From an uncultured Bacteroidota bacterium (GTDB taxonomy: Bacteria > Bacteroidota > Bacteroidia > Flavobacteriales > Flavobacteriaceae), in contig CAILWV010000048.1 of NCBI GenBank assembly GCA_903838055.1, positions 1 through 38,037 on the forward strand: DNA of 38,037 nucleotides. The letters run 5' to 3'. The translations under genes were made by a program, and so were the position numbers. This document shows, one piece after another, positions 25,045 to 32,325 of this stretch. The notes below the pieces were generated by a model that was not told the origin of the DNA, made no database searches, and worked only from the letters and a program-made list of their open reading frames with translations. Each line of letters opens with the position of its first letter. Position 1 is the stretch's first letter.

Positions 25045-26802
25045 TTATCTGATAACTAATTTTTTTGTGTCAGTTTTACCTTCTTCAGTGATACGAACAA
25101 TGTATACTCCAGTGTTTAATTGACTTACATTAATTGCGTTAGTTGAAGTTGTAGTATTTAGTACTTGTTTTCCTAAAACGTCAAAAACAGTTACGATTCT
25201 TTCAGCATTAGCATCCGACTCAATAAACAAAGTCCCATTAGATACTGGATTTGGATATACTTTTAATCCAGAAATAGCACTAACTTGATTAGAAGAAAGT
25301 ACACCAGCTATTGATGTGTCAATTCTTAATTCATCAAAAATAATTGTTGGTGTAGTGTTAGAAGCATCTTGTCTTAACATAAATCCTCCTAAATCTGCAA
25401 TTGCTGTAGTAAGTAATTGTGTTAATGTAGGTGTTGTTGTTGCTGGATTAAAAGTTGATAAGTTAGGATTAATCCATGTATTTAAAGATAAAGTTGTGAA
25501 ATCATAACTCATTATTACCATAACAACATCTCCGGCATTTCTTAGGGTGGTATCTAAATTTGTAGTAGTACTTGCAGCATCTAATCCAAATTGGTATTGG
25601 GTTCCGTTTTTAACAATAAATAAACGTCCCTTATAACTTTGTAATGAGTTTGTTAGTCCAGCAAAATAAGTTGTTGGAACCGCAGGTAAAGTAGCAGTCA
25701 TATTAGATAAGTCAGTAACATTCACTAAGAATGATGCATATATTGCCCCAGAAGTAGTTGAGGTAAAAGGAGTAAAGCAGTCTATACCAGCCCCAGAAAA
25801 CGTTGCTGAGTTTCCACTTGTTCCATATCCAGGGTAAGTCAAACTTCCTTGTGCAATTAATATATCATCCCCTGTATTTACATTAGTCCATTTTTGAGAA
25901 GAACCTAATGCGCTACCTGACGTGTAAGGGAATGGCTCACTGTAAGGCAAAGCATTTACCGGTTTGCAAACAGGTGCAGCTAATGTTGCAGGATAGGAAC
26001 AAACTCCATTTACAACATTTACTGTAAGGTTAGTTCCTTCTGTAACTCCATTAATTAAGATATTACCAGCAGCAACTGTATTAGGATTGTCACCAGCTAC
26101 AGTTCCAGACGAAGGTGTAATTACATAACCAGTTGTTCCGCCTCCTGTAAAAGGAATAGTTGCTGTATAAGTATCAATTCCAGATGTAATAGCGTCACAA
26201 ACTCCGGTTGGATTTCCAAGAACTAGAGTACATGAAGGGTTAAAGTTGAAAACTTTAATATCATCTAATCTAATTTGACCAGCCGTTGTAGGTTGGGTAA
26301 AACGTAAAGATAGTGTAGATGAAGAAGGTAATACTCCTCCAGGAATTGATACTAATGCCCAAGAAGTAGAAGGGTTATTTGTAAAAACAATTGGAGTCCA
26401 TGTTGGAGTAGCTGCAGAAGCATTAGTGCTGTATTCAACAATTACCTGAACCGTTGCAAAAGTTGCAGTCGAATAACCAAAAGTCATTTGAATATTAGCA
26501 GAAGAATAAGCAGAAGTATTTATTCCATCTATTTGGAAGTATTTACCTGCGGTTGAAGTAAGGAAAATATTTCCTCCGCCAGAAGCTCCGCTATAAGTAG
26601 AAGAAGCTCCAGTAACCCTAACGTCTCCAGTTCCAGTATATACTATTGGAGCGCCATTTTGAAAAGTTGCAGGGGCAGTTCCAGTTGCATAAGCGGGGAT
26701 TAGAGTAGTGGCAGTAGGCAGCCCCATGTTTTCGGAGTAAATAGTCTGTCCAAAAGAAACAGATGTAACTACTAACAATAATAAAATGTAAAGTTTTTTC
26801 AT
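25045..26802 (-). CDS. Secreted protein with T9SS type A sorting domain
   Basis: The protein is exported by Sec and then by the type IX secretion system to the surface or medium. From the ATG at 26802 it has 585 residues: signal peptide MKKLYILLLLVVTSVSFGQ, a Thr/Ser/Ala-rich beta-sandwich region (about 20-190) ending in IRLDDIKVFNFNPSC, a second region from about 200, a third region (about 290-495) containing FDELRIDTS, and the C-terminal sorting domain from about 510. That domain has the classical pieces: LKVYPNPVSNG, VTVFDVLGKQVLN, LNTGVYIVRI and the terminal KKLVIR. No catalytic motif was recognised. The upstream in-frame ATG (26829) is disfavoured because a promoter box lies at 26827-26834. 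Confidence 0.87.
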   Translation of the reverse strand: MKKLYILLLLVVTSVSFGQTIYSENMGLPTATTLIPAYATGTAPATFQNGAPIVYTGTGDVRVTGASSTYSGASGGGNIFLTSTAGKYFQIDGINTSAYSSANIQMTFGYSTATFATVQVIVEYSTNASAATPTWTPIVFTNNPSTSWALVSIPGGVLPSSSTLSLRFTQPTTAGQIRLDDIKVFNFNPSCTLVLGNPTGVCDAITSGIDTYTATIPFTGGGTTGYVITPSSGTVAGDNPNTVAAGNILINGVTEGTNLTVNVVNGVCSYPATLAAPVCKPVNALPYSEPFPYTSGSALGSSQKWTNVNTGDDILIAQGSLTYPGYGTSGNSATFSGAGIDCFTPFTSTTSGAIYASFLVNVTDLSNMTATLPAVPTTYFAGLTNSLQSYKGRLFIVKNGTQYQFGLDAASTTTNLDTTLRNAGDVVMVIMSYDFTTLSLNTWINPNLSTFNPATTTPTLTQLLTTAIADLGGFMLRQDASNTTPTIIFDELRIDTSIAGVLSSNQVSAISGLKVYPNPVSNGTLFIESDANAERIVTVFDVLGKQVLNTTTSTNAINVSQLNTGVYIVRITEEGKTDTKKLVIR

Positions 26803-26826
26803 GATTTTTAATATAAAATTATTTGA

Positions 26827-26834
26827 CAAAGGTA
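26827..26834 (-). promoter_or_regulatory. Candidate -7 box (TACCTTTG) for the long T9SS-cargo gene
   Basis: An exact TAnnTTTG match on the minus strand overlaps the upstream candidate ATG at 26829. It gives a leader of about 18 nt for the ATG at 26802. Confidence 0.55.
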
Positions 26835-26896
26835 ATTACTATTTTTTTTAAATGAAAAAAAATCACGTAAACAAATAGTTAATGAATATTAGTTAA

Positions 26897-27232
26897 TTAT
26901 CTGATAATTAATTTTCTTGTAGCGCTAGAATCTCCTTCTTCGATTTTAATAAAATAAACACCTGGGGAAAGTGTTGCAATATTCAATTCTTTGGAGGTCA
27001 AAAGTGTTTGAAATACTTTTTTACCTAACACATCAAAGATTGTAATTTGCTTATCGTCGTTGGATTTAGAGGATATATATATTTTACCATTAGTAACAGG
27101 ATTCGGGTAAAAGTTTAAACCCTCAATTGAATTTTCCTGCACTTTTGGTTGTTGTTTTTGATCTTGTGCTATAGCAGTTGTAGTGCTTAAGCCAAGGAAA
27201 AACAAAAAGATATATAAGTAATTTTTCGTCAT
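26897..27232 (-). CDS. Signal peptide plus free-standing T9SS type A sorting domain
   Basis: From the ATG at 27232 this protein has 111 residues (114 if the ATG at 27241 is used). It consists of a signal peptide (MTKNYLYIFLFFLGLSTTTAIAQ), a linker of about 15 residues rich in Gln and Lys, and a complete T9SS sorting domain: LNFYPNPVTNGKIYIS, QITIFDVLGKKVFQ, LSPGVYFIKIEEG and the end RKLIIR. There is no cargo domain. It lies just upstream of a full-size T9SS cargo gene on the same strand with 94 nt between, and each has its own -7 box. It could be a remnant of a larger cargo gene, a small surface protein in its own right, or a decoy for the sorting machinery. Confidence 0.85.
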   Translation of the reverse strand: MTKNYLYIFLFFLGLSTTTAIAQDQKQQPKVQENSIEGLNFYPNPVTNGKIYISSKSNDDKQITIFDVLGKKVFQTLLTSKELNIATLSPGVYFIKIEEGDSSATRKLIIR

Positions 27233-27251
27233 GTGATTCATTTCGTCGTAG

Positions 27252-27259
27252 CAAATATA
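27252..27259 (-). promoter_or_regulatory. Candidate -7 box (TATATTTG) for the short sorting-domain gene
   Basis: An exact match on the minus strand; transcription would begin near 27245, which leaves about 13 nt before the ATG at 27232 but only about 4 nt before the one at 27241. Confidence 0.55.
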
Positions 27260-27581
27260 TATAAATTAATTCAAATAGTATGCCAAATTATTACTAATTG
27301 TATGTTATTTTATTATTATTGTTTTGAACAATAGTATTTTATATTAAATTTTGTAAAAAAAATCTATTAATTCAATTTTTATTTTAATGAATTAATGATT
27401 TGAATTGTTGCCTCGAAAACCATTTTGTATAGTTGAATTTATATTAAAATTCAGTCTATTATATAATCACTAATAGTGTTAATTATATTCAATATTAAGT
27501 TAGTATTGTAAATTATAGTCATTTTGATTCTTATGGATTGTTTTCATATTGTTACTTTAATGTTATTATATTGTTTTGTGG

Positions 27582-27613
27582 TTGAATATTTCTATTGTTT
27601 TGTATTATCTTTA
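27582..27613 (+). promoter_or_regulatory. Candidate promoter of the two-component operon
   Basis: TTG (27582-27584), 21 nt, TATCTTTA (27606-27613), one mismatch from TAnnTTTG. It predicts a leader of about 23 nt before the ATG at 27643. Confidence 0.45.
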
Positions 27614-27642
27614 CAATCGCATCCTAAACACTTTTTACTTTT

Positions 27643-28326
27643 ATGAAAAAGAAAGAAATTAAAATATTATTAGTAGATGATGAACCAGATATTATTGAAA
27701 TAGTTAGTTATAATTTATCTCAAGAAGGATATAGTATTACTACTGCTTCTAATGGAAAAGAAGCGATAGAGGTTGCTTTAAAAGTGCATCCGCATTTAAT
27801 AATTATGGATGTGATGATGCCTGAAATGGATGGGATGGAAGCTTGTGAAAACATCCGAAAAATCCCTGAATTAAGTAATACTATTATTGCTTTTCTAACT
27901 GCTAGAAGTGAAGATTATTCTCAAGTTGCAGGTTTTGAAGCAGGCGCTGATGATTATATTCCAAAACCCATCAAACCAAAACTATTAGTTAGTAAAGTAA
28001 AAGCATTGTTAAGAAGGTTAAAAGAAGACAATTTTACTAATGAAAATTTAAACGTTGGTGGAATAATAATAAATCGTGAGGAATATAAAATACTGATGGA
28101 AAACAAAGAGATTGTTCTTCCAAGAAAAGAATTTGAACTGTTTTATTTGCTTGCTTCTAAACCAGGAAAAGTATTTAAAAGAGAAGAAATTCTAGATAAG
28201 GTATGGGGAAATGATGTGATCGTTGGAGGTCGTACTATTGATGTTCATATTAGAAAATTACGCGAAAAAATTGGCGACGATTTTTTTAAAACTATTAAAG
28301 GGGTAGGTTATAAATTTGAGATTTAA
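27643..28326 (+). CDS. OmpR/PhoB-type response regulator
   Basis: The 227-aa protein has a receiver domain with the acidic pocket DDE (residues 12-14), phospho-acceptor Asp56 in IIMDVMMPEMDG, the Thr of FLTARSED near 86 and Lys in YIPKPIKPK near 108. A winged-helix DNA-binding domain covers about 130-227 (PRKEFELFYLLASKPGKVFKR-like segment, then VGGRTIDVHIRKLREKIG and the end GVGYKFEI). It is encoded 33 nt upstream of its likely kinase. PhoB is the closest well-known model, but the regulon cannot be inferred, so no symbol is given. Confidence 0.93.
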   Translation: MKKKEIKILLVDDEPDIIEIVSYNLSQEGYSITTASNGKEAIEVALKVHPHLIIMDVMMPEMDGMEACENIRKIPELSNTIIAFLTARSEDYSQVAGFEAGADDYIPKPIKPKLLVSKVKALLRRLKEDNFTNENLNVGGIIINREEYKILMENKEIVLPRKEFELFYLLASKPGKVFKREEILDKVWGNDVIVGGRTIDVHIRKLREKIGDDFFKTIKGVGYKFEI

Positions 28327-28359
28327 ACCACAAAATAAAATATAGGAGATAGTAAATAA

Positions 28360-29403
28360 ATGTCATTTAGCTTTAAAAAAACTTATACTTTTGCAGTAAT
28401 ATCTGCTCTTTACATTACACTTTTTTCAACTTCTTTAGTAGCAATATTATTACTTTTATTTGCTACTTTTTCTTGGATTTTATGTCTGATTTTTGCTTTA
28501 TGTATCGCTTTTTTCGCCTTTTTTGTAGTCCAATATAGGGTTGAACATTTTATATACAGAAGGGTGAAAAAGATTTATGACGATGTTTCTCTTTTAGATT
28601 CCTCAACTCTTCGCACGCAATCAATTACTACTGATATGGCAACTTTAACTCGAGAGGTTAAAAAATTTGCTAAGGATAAAAAAATAGAAATCGAGAACTT
28701 AAAAGTCCGTGAAGAATACCGAAGAGAATTTATGGGAAATGTTTCTCACGAATTAAAAACTCCACTTTTTACTGTTCAAGGTTATCTTTCAACGTTGCTT
28801 GATGGCGCTATGAAAGACAAAGATTTACGAAAAAAATATTTAGAAAGAGCTGAAAAAGGTGTCGAGCGCCTTATTTATATTGTAGAAGATTTAGACATGA
28901 TTTCTAAATTAGAAATGGGACAATTAAATCTAGAATTTACCGAGTTTAATATTGTAGAATTGATTCAAAATGTATTTGATTTATTGGAAATGAACGCTGA
29001 TAAAAAGAATATTATTTTAATGTTTGATAGAAAATATAATAGAGTAATTAATGTTGTTGCAGATCAAGAAAAAATACAGCAGGCAGTTACTAATCTGGTT
29101 ATTAACTCTATAAAATATGGCAAAGAAAACGGAACTACTGAAGTAACTATAGATGATTTAGTAAATAACAAAATCATAGTAAAAATCAGTGATAATGGAG
29201 AAGGTATAGAACAACAATATATTCCTAGACTTTTTGAACGTTTCTTTAGAGTTGATAAAAGTGGTGCCCGAAGTGAAGGTGGATCCGGACTTGGACTTTC
29301 AATAGTGAAGCATATTATTGAAGGGCATAATGAAAAAATTAATGTTCACAGCGAATACGGAGTAGGATCGGAGTTTTCATTTACTTTGGAAAAGTCCAAA
29401 TAA
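28360..29403 (+). CDS. Membrane sensor histidine kinase (PhoR-like)
   Basis: The 347-aa protein has two closely spaced N-terminal helices (about residues 11-33 and 37-57) with almost no periplasmic loop, so it probably senses a membrane or cytoplasmic signal. A short linker leads to the dimerisation helix with phospho-acceptor His130 in FMGNVSHELKTPLFT. The ATPase part shows the N box (NLVINSIKYG), G1 (ISDNGEGI), F box (RLFERFFRVD) and G2 (GGSGLGLSIVKHIIEGH). No PAS domain is present, unlike E. coli PhoR. Its 3' end overlaps the convergent glycosyltransferase gene by 27 nt. A purine-rich AGGAG lies about 14 nt upstream of the ATG, probably by chance in this phylum. Confidence 0.93.
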   Translation: MSFSFKKTYTFAVISALYITLFSTSLVAILLLLFATFSWILCLIFALCIAFFAFFVVQYRVEHFIYRRVKKIYDDVSLLDSSTLRTQSITTDMATLTREVKKFAKDKKIEIENLKVREEYRREFMGNVSHELKTPLFTVQGYLSTLLDGAMKDKDLRKKYLERAEKGVERLIYIVEDLDMISKLEMGQLNLEFTEFNIVELIQNVFDLLEMNADKKNIILMFDRKYNRVINVVADQEKIQQAVTNLVINSIKYGKENGTTEVTIDDLVNNKIIVKISDNGEGIEQQYIPRLFERFFRVDKSGARSEGGSGLGLSIVKHIIEGHNEKINVHSEYGVGSEFSFTLEKSK

Positions 29404-30447
29404 TTCGCTCCAATTAGTATTAGAATTTATTTTAGGTAAACCATTAAATAAATGCATTGCGTTTAAGTGCTCTAATCTAAATCTACTCTGTTTAATACTT
29501 GGAACAAAGCCTTGATATTTATATTTGCTAGCTAAATATTCTTGTTCAAATTGCCCTGGAGTTGGAATAAAATAAGCTTTCTTTTCTAATTTTGTCAAAT
29601 CCATAATTGTAGTATAACCTGATCTAGAAAGAACCATTTCACTTTCATTAAAGGTTGTTTCTAACTGTTCAGTTTGCATATAATTGTAGAAAGTGACATT
29701 GCCAATTTGCTCTATTTTTTGCTCAGCTTCTACCACACCTTTAATAAATACTACTTTATTGCTATAGTTTTTCAGTCTTTCTATAAGCTTTTCTTCTAAT
29801 AATGTTCTCTGTGGTTCAGGTCCAGATAAGAGAATCATTAATTTATATTTTATTGGAATATTCTTTTTTTCCATCCTACTTAATAGTCCAATATATTTAA
29901 TTGTAAGATTTGTATTAATTAAATGTCCCAATTCTCCTGATAAATTATTTTTTCCTTCAATATCAGGTACCCAACATTCCTTAAATTTTCTTATGAAATA
30001 GCTATGAATTTTACTTGAAATCCAGGTGGTGCTTCCTGATAATACCTTTAATTGATGTGTAATGTAAACTGATGGAACCCTCTTGCTATAAACCCCTAAA
30101 CGATTGTCAGAAATAATACCTCCAAGTGAATGTTCTTTAATCCATTTATTAACTAATTTTCTTTCGGATACTATTGCTTTTGCTATTATTGGACTTTTGA
30201 AAAGTAGTTTTAATTTAAAGTATCGATAATTTTTTGGATATTTAATACTGTAAGATGGTAATTCAAGAGAAGTTAAATGTGGAAATTCCTTTTTTAACAA
30301 TAATAACGAAGGTCCATCGGAAGCAATTATTGGATTATATCCGTTTTTTTCAAGTTCTTTAATAATAATAATGCAACGCGCTGCATGGCCTAAACCCCAG
30401 TTTAACGGCGCCACTAAAATATTTGTAGGTAATTTATTAGTAGTCAT
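29377..30447 (-). CDS. MurG-like glycosyltransferase (GT-B fold)
   Basis: The 356-aa protein starts with NILVAPLNWGLGHAARC; the G-L-G-H loop at residues 18-21 is the nucleotide-sugar transferase signature of the MurG/GT28 type. The second half has KYKLMILLSGPEPQRTLLE near 205 and ETTFNESEMVLSRSGYTTIMDL near 260, the usual acceptor-to-donor domain crossover and the SRSGyxT nucleotide-binding motif, followed by TPGQFEQEYLA. It is not MurG itself, which sits in the division cluster. Substrates are unknown; lipid or polysaccharide glycosylation is plausible. It is convergent with the kinase gene (27-nt overlap) and divergent from trmB. Confidence 0.85.
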   Translation of the reverse strand: MTTNKLPTNILVAPLNWGLGHAARCIIIIKELEKNGYNPIIASDGPSLLLLKKEFPHLTSLELPSYSIKYPKNYRYFKLKLLFKSPIIAKAIVSERKLVNKWIKEHSLGGIISDNRLGVYSKRVPSVYITHQLKVLSGSTTWISSKIHSYFIRKFKECWVPDIEGKNNLSGELGHLINTNLTIKYIGLLSRMEKKNIPIKYKLMILLSGPEPQRTLLEEKLIERLKNYSNKVVFIKGVVEAEQKIEQIGNVTFYNYMQTEQLETTFNESEMVLSRSGYTTIMDLTKLEKKAYFIPTPGQFEQEYLASKYKYQGFVPSIKQSRFRLEHLNAMHLFNGLPKINSNTNWSELFGLFQSK

Positions 30448-30511
30448 TGGGCGTAACTGTATTAATATTTGCAGTGCAATATATAAAAAAAAATATAAAC
30501 ATATATTTTCT

Positions 30512-30519
30512 TAATTTTG
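30512..30519 (+). promoter_or_regulatory. Candidate -7 box (TAATTTTG) for the trmB operon
   Basis: An exact TAnnTTTG match 20 nt upstream of the GTG start gives a leader of about 14 nt and supports that start. No -33 TTG is seen. Confidence 0.55.
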
Positions 30520-30539
30520 TCAAAACATTAAATTAAGTC

Positions 30540-31214
30540 GTGGGAAGTAAAAACAAGTTAAAAAGATTCAAGGAAAACGAAACATTCAATAATGTTTTTC
30601 AACCTACAAGAGAAGAAGTAGTTAGTGATAGTTTCCCTTTAAGAGGAAAATGGAATAGTGATTTCTTTAATAATAACAATCCAATAATTATTGAATTAGG
30701 ATGTGGTAAAGGAGAATATTCAGTTGGTTTGGCAGCTCTATTTCCGGATAAAAATTTTGTAGGTATCGATATTAAAGGTGCTCGTTTTTGGAGGGGTGCT
30801 AAAACTGCTGTAGAAGATCAAATGCATAATGTGGCATTTATTAGAACTCAAATTGAGTTAGTTAACCATATTTTTTCCGATGGAGAAGTGTATGAAATAT
30901 GGATTACTTTTCCTGATCCTCAAATTAAATATAAACGTACAAAGCACCGAATGACAAATTCAGAATTTTTACAATTGTATAAAAAAATATTGAAACCCGA
31001 CGGTGTAGTAAACTTAAAAACGGATAGTGAATTTATGCATGGTTATACCTTAGGGCTTTTGCATGGTGAAGGTCACGAAGTTCTATATGCTAATCATAAT
31101 GTATATAAAAATGAAGGGGCGCCAAGCGAAGTGACAAGTATTCAAACATTTTACGAAAAACAATACTTAGAAATTAATAAAGCAATTACGTATATTCGTT
31201 TTAAAATTAAATAA
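30540..31214 (+). CDS. trmB: tRNA (guanine-N7-)-methyltransferase
   Basis: TrmB makes m7G46 in the variable loop of many tRNAs, using S-adenosylmethionine. The 224-aa protein has the SAM-binding loop IELGCGKGEYSVGLA at about residues 51-65, the acidic FVGIDIKGARFWRGAK segment after it, and the family signature IWITFPDPQIKYKRTKHR near 120-137, including the catalytic Asp region. The start is GTG at 30540, directly after a promoter box; the encoded MGSKNKLKRF is the usual N-terminus in this group. It is the first of three abutting genes (0-nt gap to the next). Confidence 0.95.
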   Translation: MGSKNKLKRFKENETFNNVFQPTREEVVSDSFPLRGKWNSDFFNNNNPIIIELGCGKGEYSVGLAALFPDKNFVGIDIKGARFWRGAKTAVEDQMHNVAFIRTQIELVNHIFSDGEVYEIWITFPDPQIKYKRTKHRMTNSEFLQLYKKILKPDGVVNLKTDSEFMHGYTLGLLHGEGHEVLYANHNVYKNEGAPSEVTSIQTFYEKQYLEINKAITYIRFKIK

Positions 31215-31850
31215 ATGTCCATTATTAAGCTCTTTCTTTTCGGGTATTTAGCAGCAGTTGTAGGTGTTACTCCGCCAGGTTTAATAAATATGACAGCTGC
31301 TAAAATAAGTCTTATTGATGGAAAAAAAAGATCAATGGTTTTCGTTTTGGGTGCCTTACTACTGATTTTTTTTCAAACGTATATTTCTGTATTTTTTGCT
31401 CAATATATAAATCTTCACAATGAAGTGGTTATTTTACTTCGAGAAATCGGGCTAATAATTTTTTTAGTATTAACGATATACTTCTTCAAATTTGCCAAAA
31501 AACCCACAATAAGTCATGAAGATCATGCCGTTGTAAAAAGTAAACGCAGTAGATTCTTTGTAGGAATGTTTGTTTCAGCAATCAATTTTTTTCCTATACC
31601 TTATTATGTATTAATAAGTATTACTTTGGCATCTTACGGAATTCTTGCTTTTAATACATTGCTAGAGTTAAGTTTTGTTATAGGTGCTGTATTAGGATCT
31701 AGTACAATATTTTATTTATATGTTGTATTCTTTAATAAATTGAAATCCAAAGCTGATTTTTTTATTAATAATATGAATAAAATAATAGGAACTATTACCG
31801 GAATAGTTGCTTTATTAACCTTGTTCAATCTTGCTAAATATTACTTTTAA
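31215..31850 (+). CDS. LysE-family exporter-like membrane protein
   Basis: The 211-aa protein has about six helices in the LysE/RhtB arrangement. The first is LFLFGYLAAVVGVTPPGLINM, whose PPG in a helix followed by N-M is the LysE hallmark. A charged loop (KFAKKPTISHEDHAVVKSKR) separates the two halves. Family members export amino acids or related metabolites; substrate not evident. The ATG follows the trmB stop immediately, and the stop overlaps the next gene's ATG by one base (TAATG), so all three genes are probably translated from one message. Confidence 0.82.
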   Translation: MSIIKLFLFGYLAAVVGVTPPGLINMTAAKISLIDGKKRSMVFVLGALLLIFFQTYISVFFAQYINLHNEVVILLREIGLIIFLVLTIYFFKFAKKPTISHEDHAVVKSKRSRFFVGMFVSAINFFPIPYYVLISITLASYGILAFNTLLELSFVIGAVLGSSTIFYLYVVFFNKLKSKADFFINNMNKIIGTITGIVALLTLFNLAKYYF

Positions 31851-32176
31851 TGGAAGAAAATTTCTTTGAAAAAGTATATGCAATCGCAAAACAAATTCCC
31901 GAAGGGAGAGTAACTTCTTATGGGGCAATAGCCAAAGCTCTAGGAACGGCGCGCTCTGCAAGAATGGTTGGTTGGGCAATGAATGCCTCCCACAATTTAG
32001 ACGATGTTCCAGCTCATAGAGTAGTTAATAGAAATGGATTGCTAACTGGTAAACATCATTTTGATGGAACCAATCTCATGCAACAACTTTTAGAAAACGA
32101 AGGTGTAAAAGTGGTTGAAAATCAAATTTTAGATTTTGATAAGCTTTTTTGGGAGCCAAATTTAGAGCAATTTTAA
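31850..32176 (+). CDS. Alkyltransferase-like protein (ATL), MGMT family without the active cysteine
   Basis: The 108-aa protein matches the DNA-binding domain of O6-alkylguanine-DNA alkyltransferase: VYAIAKQIPEGRVTSYGAIA, the helix-turn-helix with RSARMVGWAMNAS, and VPAHRVVNRNGLLTG. In active MGMT the last motif is PCHR; here it is P54-A55-H56-R57, so the alkyl-accepting Cys is Ala. ATL proteins with Trp or Ala at this site are known to bind O6-alkylguanine, flip it and direct the lesion to nucleotide excision repair rather than repair it themselves. It is the third gene of the trmB operon. Identification is good; the repair role here is inference from the family. Confidence 0.9.
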   Translation: MEENFFEKVYAIAKQIPEGRVTSYGAIAKALGTARSARMVGWAMNASHNLDDVPAHRVVNRNGLLTGKHHFDGTNLMQQLLENEGVKVVENQILDFDKLFWEPNLEQF

Positions 32177-32245
32177 AGATAATATTCCGATACTTTTCCT
32201 AAGAAAACTTTAACCTCTAAATTCATTAAATTTTAAACTTCTTAG

Positions 32246-32253
32246 TATCTTTG
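32246..32253 (+). promoter_or_regulatory. Candidate -7 box (TATCTTTG) for the mrp gene
   Basis: An exact TAnnTTTG match about 70 nt after the ATL stop predicts a leader of about 66 nt before the ATG at 32326. The -33 region lacks a TTG. Confidence 0.55.
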
Positions 32254-32325
32254 CAGTTGATATTCAGTTTAAATAAATTAAGGTTTCAATTGCAAAAACC
32301 ATAATAAACAAACGATAAACGAAAA

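Larger units (their letters stand above)
27242..27642. other. 401-nt AT-rich intergenic region before the response regulator
   Basis: I see no gene, tRNA or hairpin terminator here. It contains the divergent promoter boxes of the flanking genes and three exact copies of ATTGTTTTG (27318-27326, 27570-27578, 27594-27602) plus a near copy at 27537-27545. The last exact copy lies between the -33 and -7 elements of the response-regulator promoter. Confidence 0.5.

Noticed and set aside
28340..28359. Shine-Dalgarno site (AGGAG) before the histidine kinase
   Set aside because: Spacing of about 14 nt is too long and Bacteroidetes ribosomes largely ignore such sites; likely chance purine tract.
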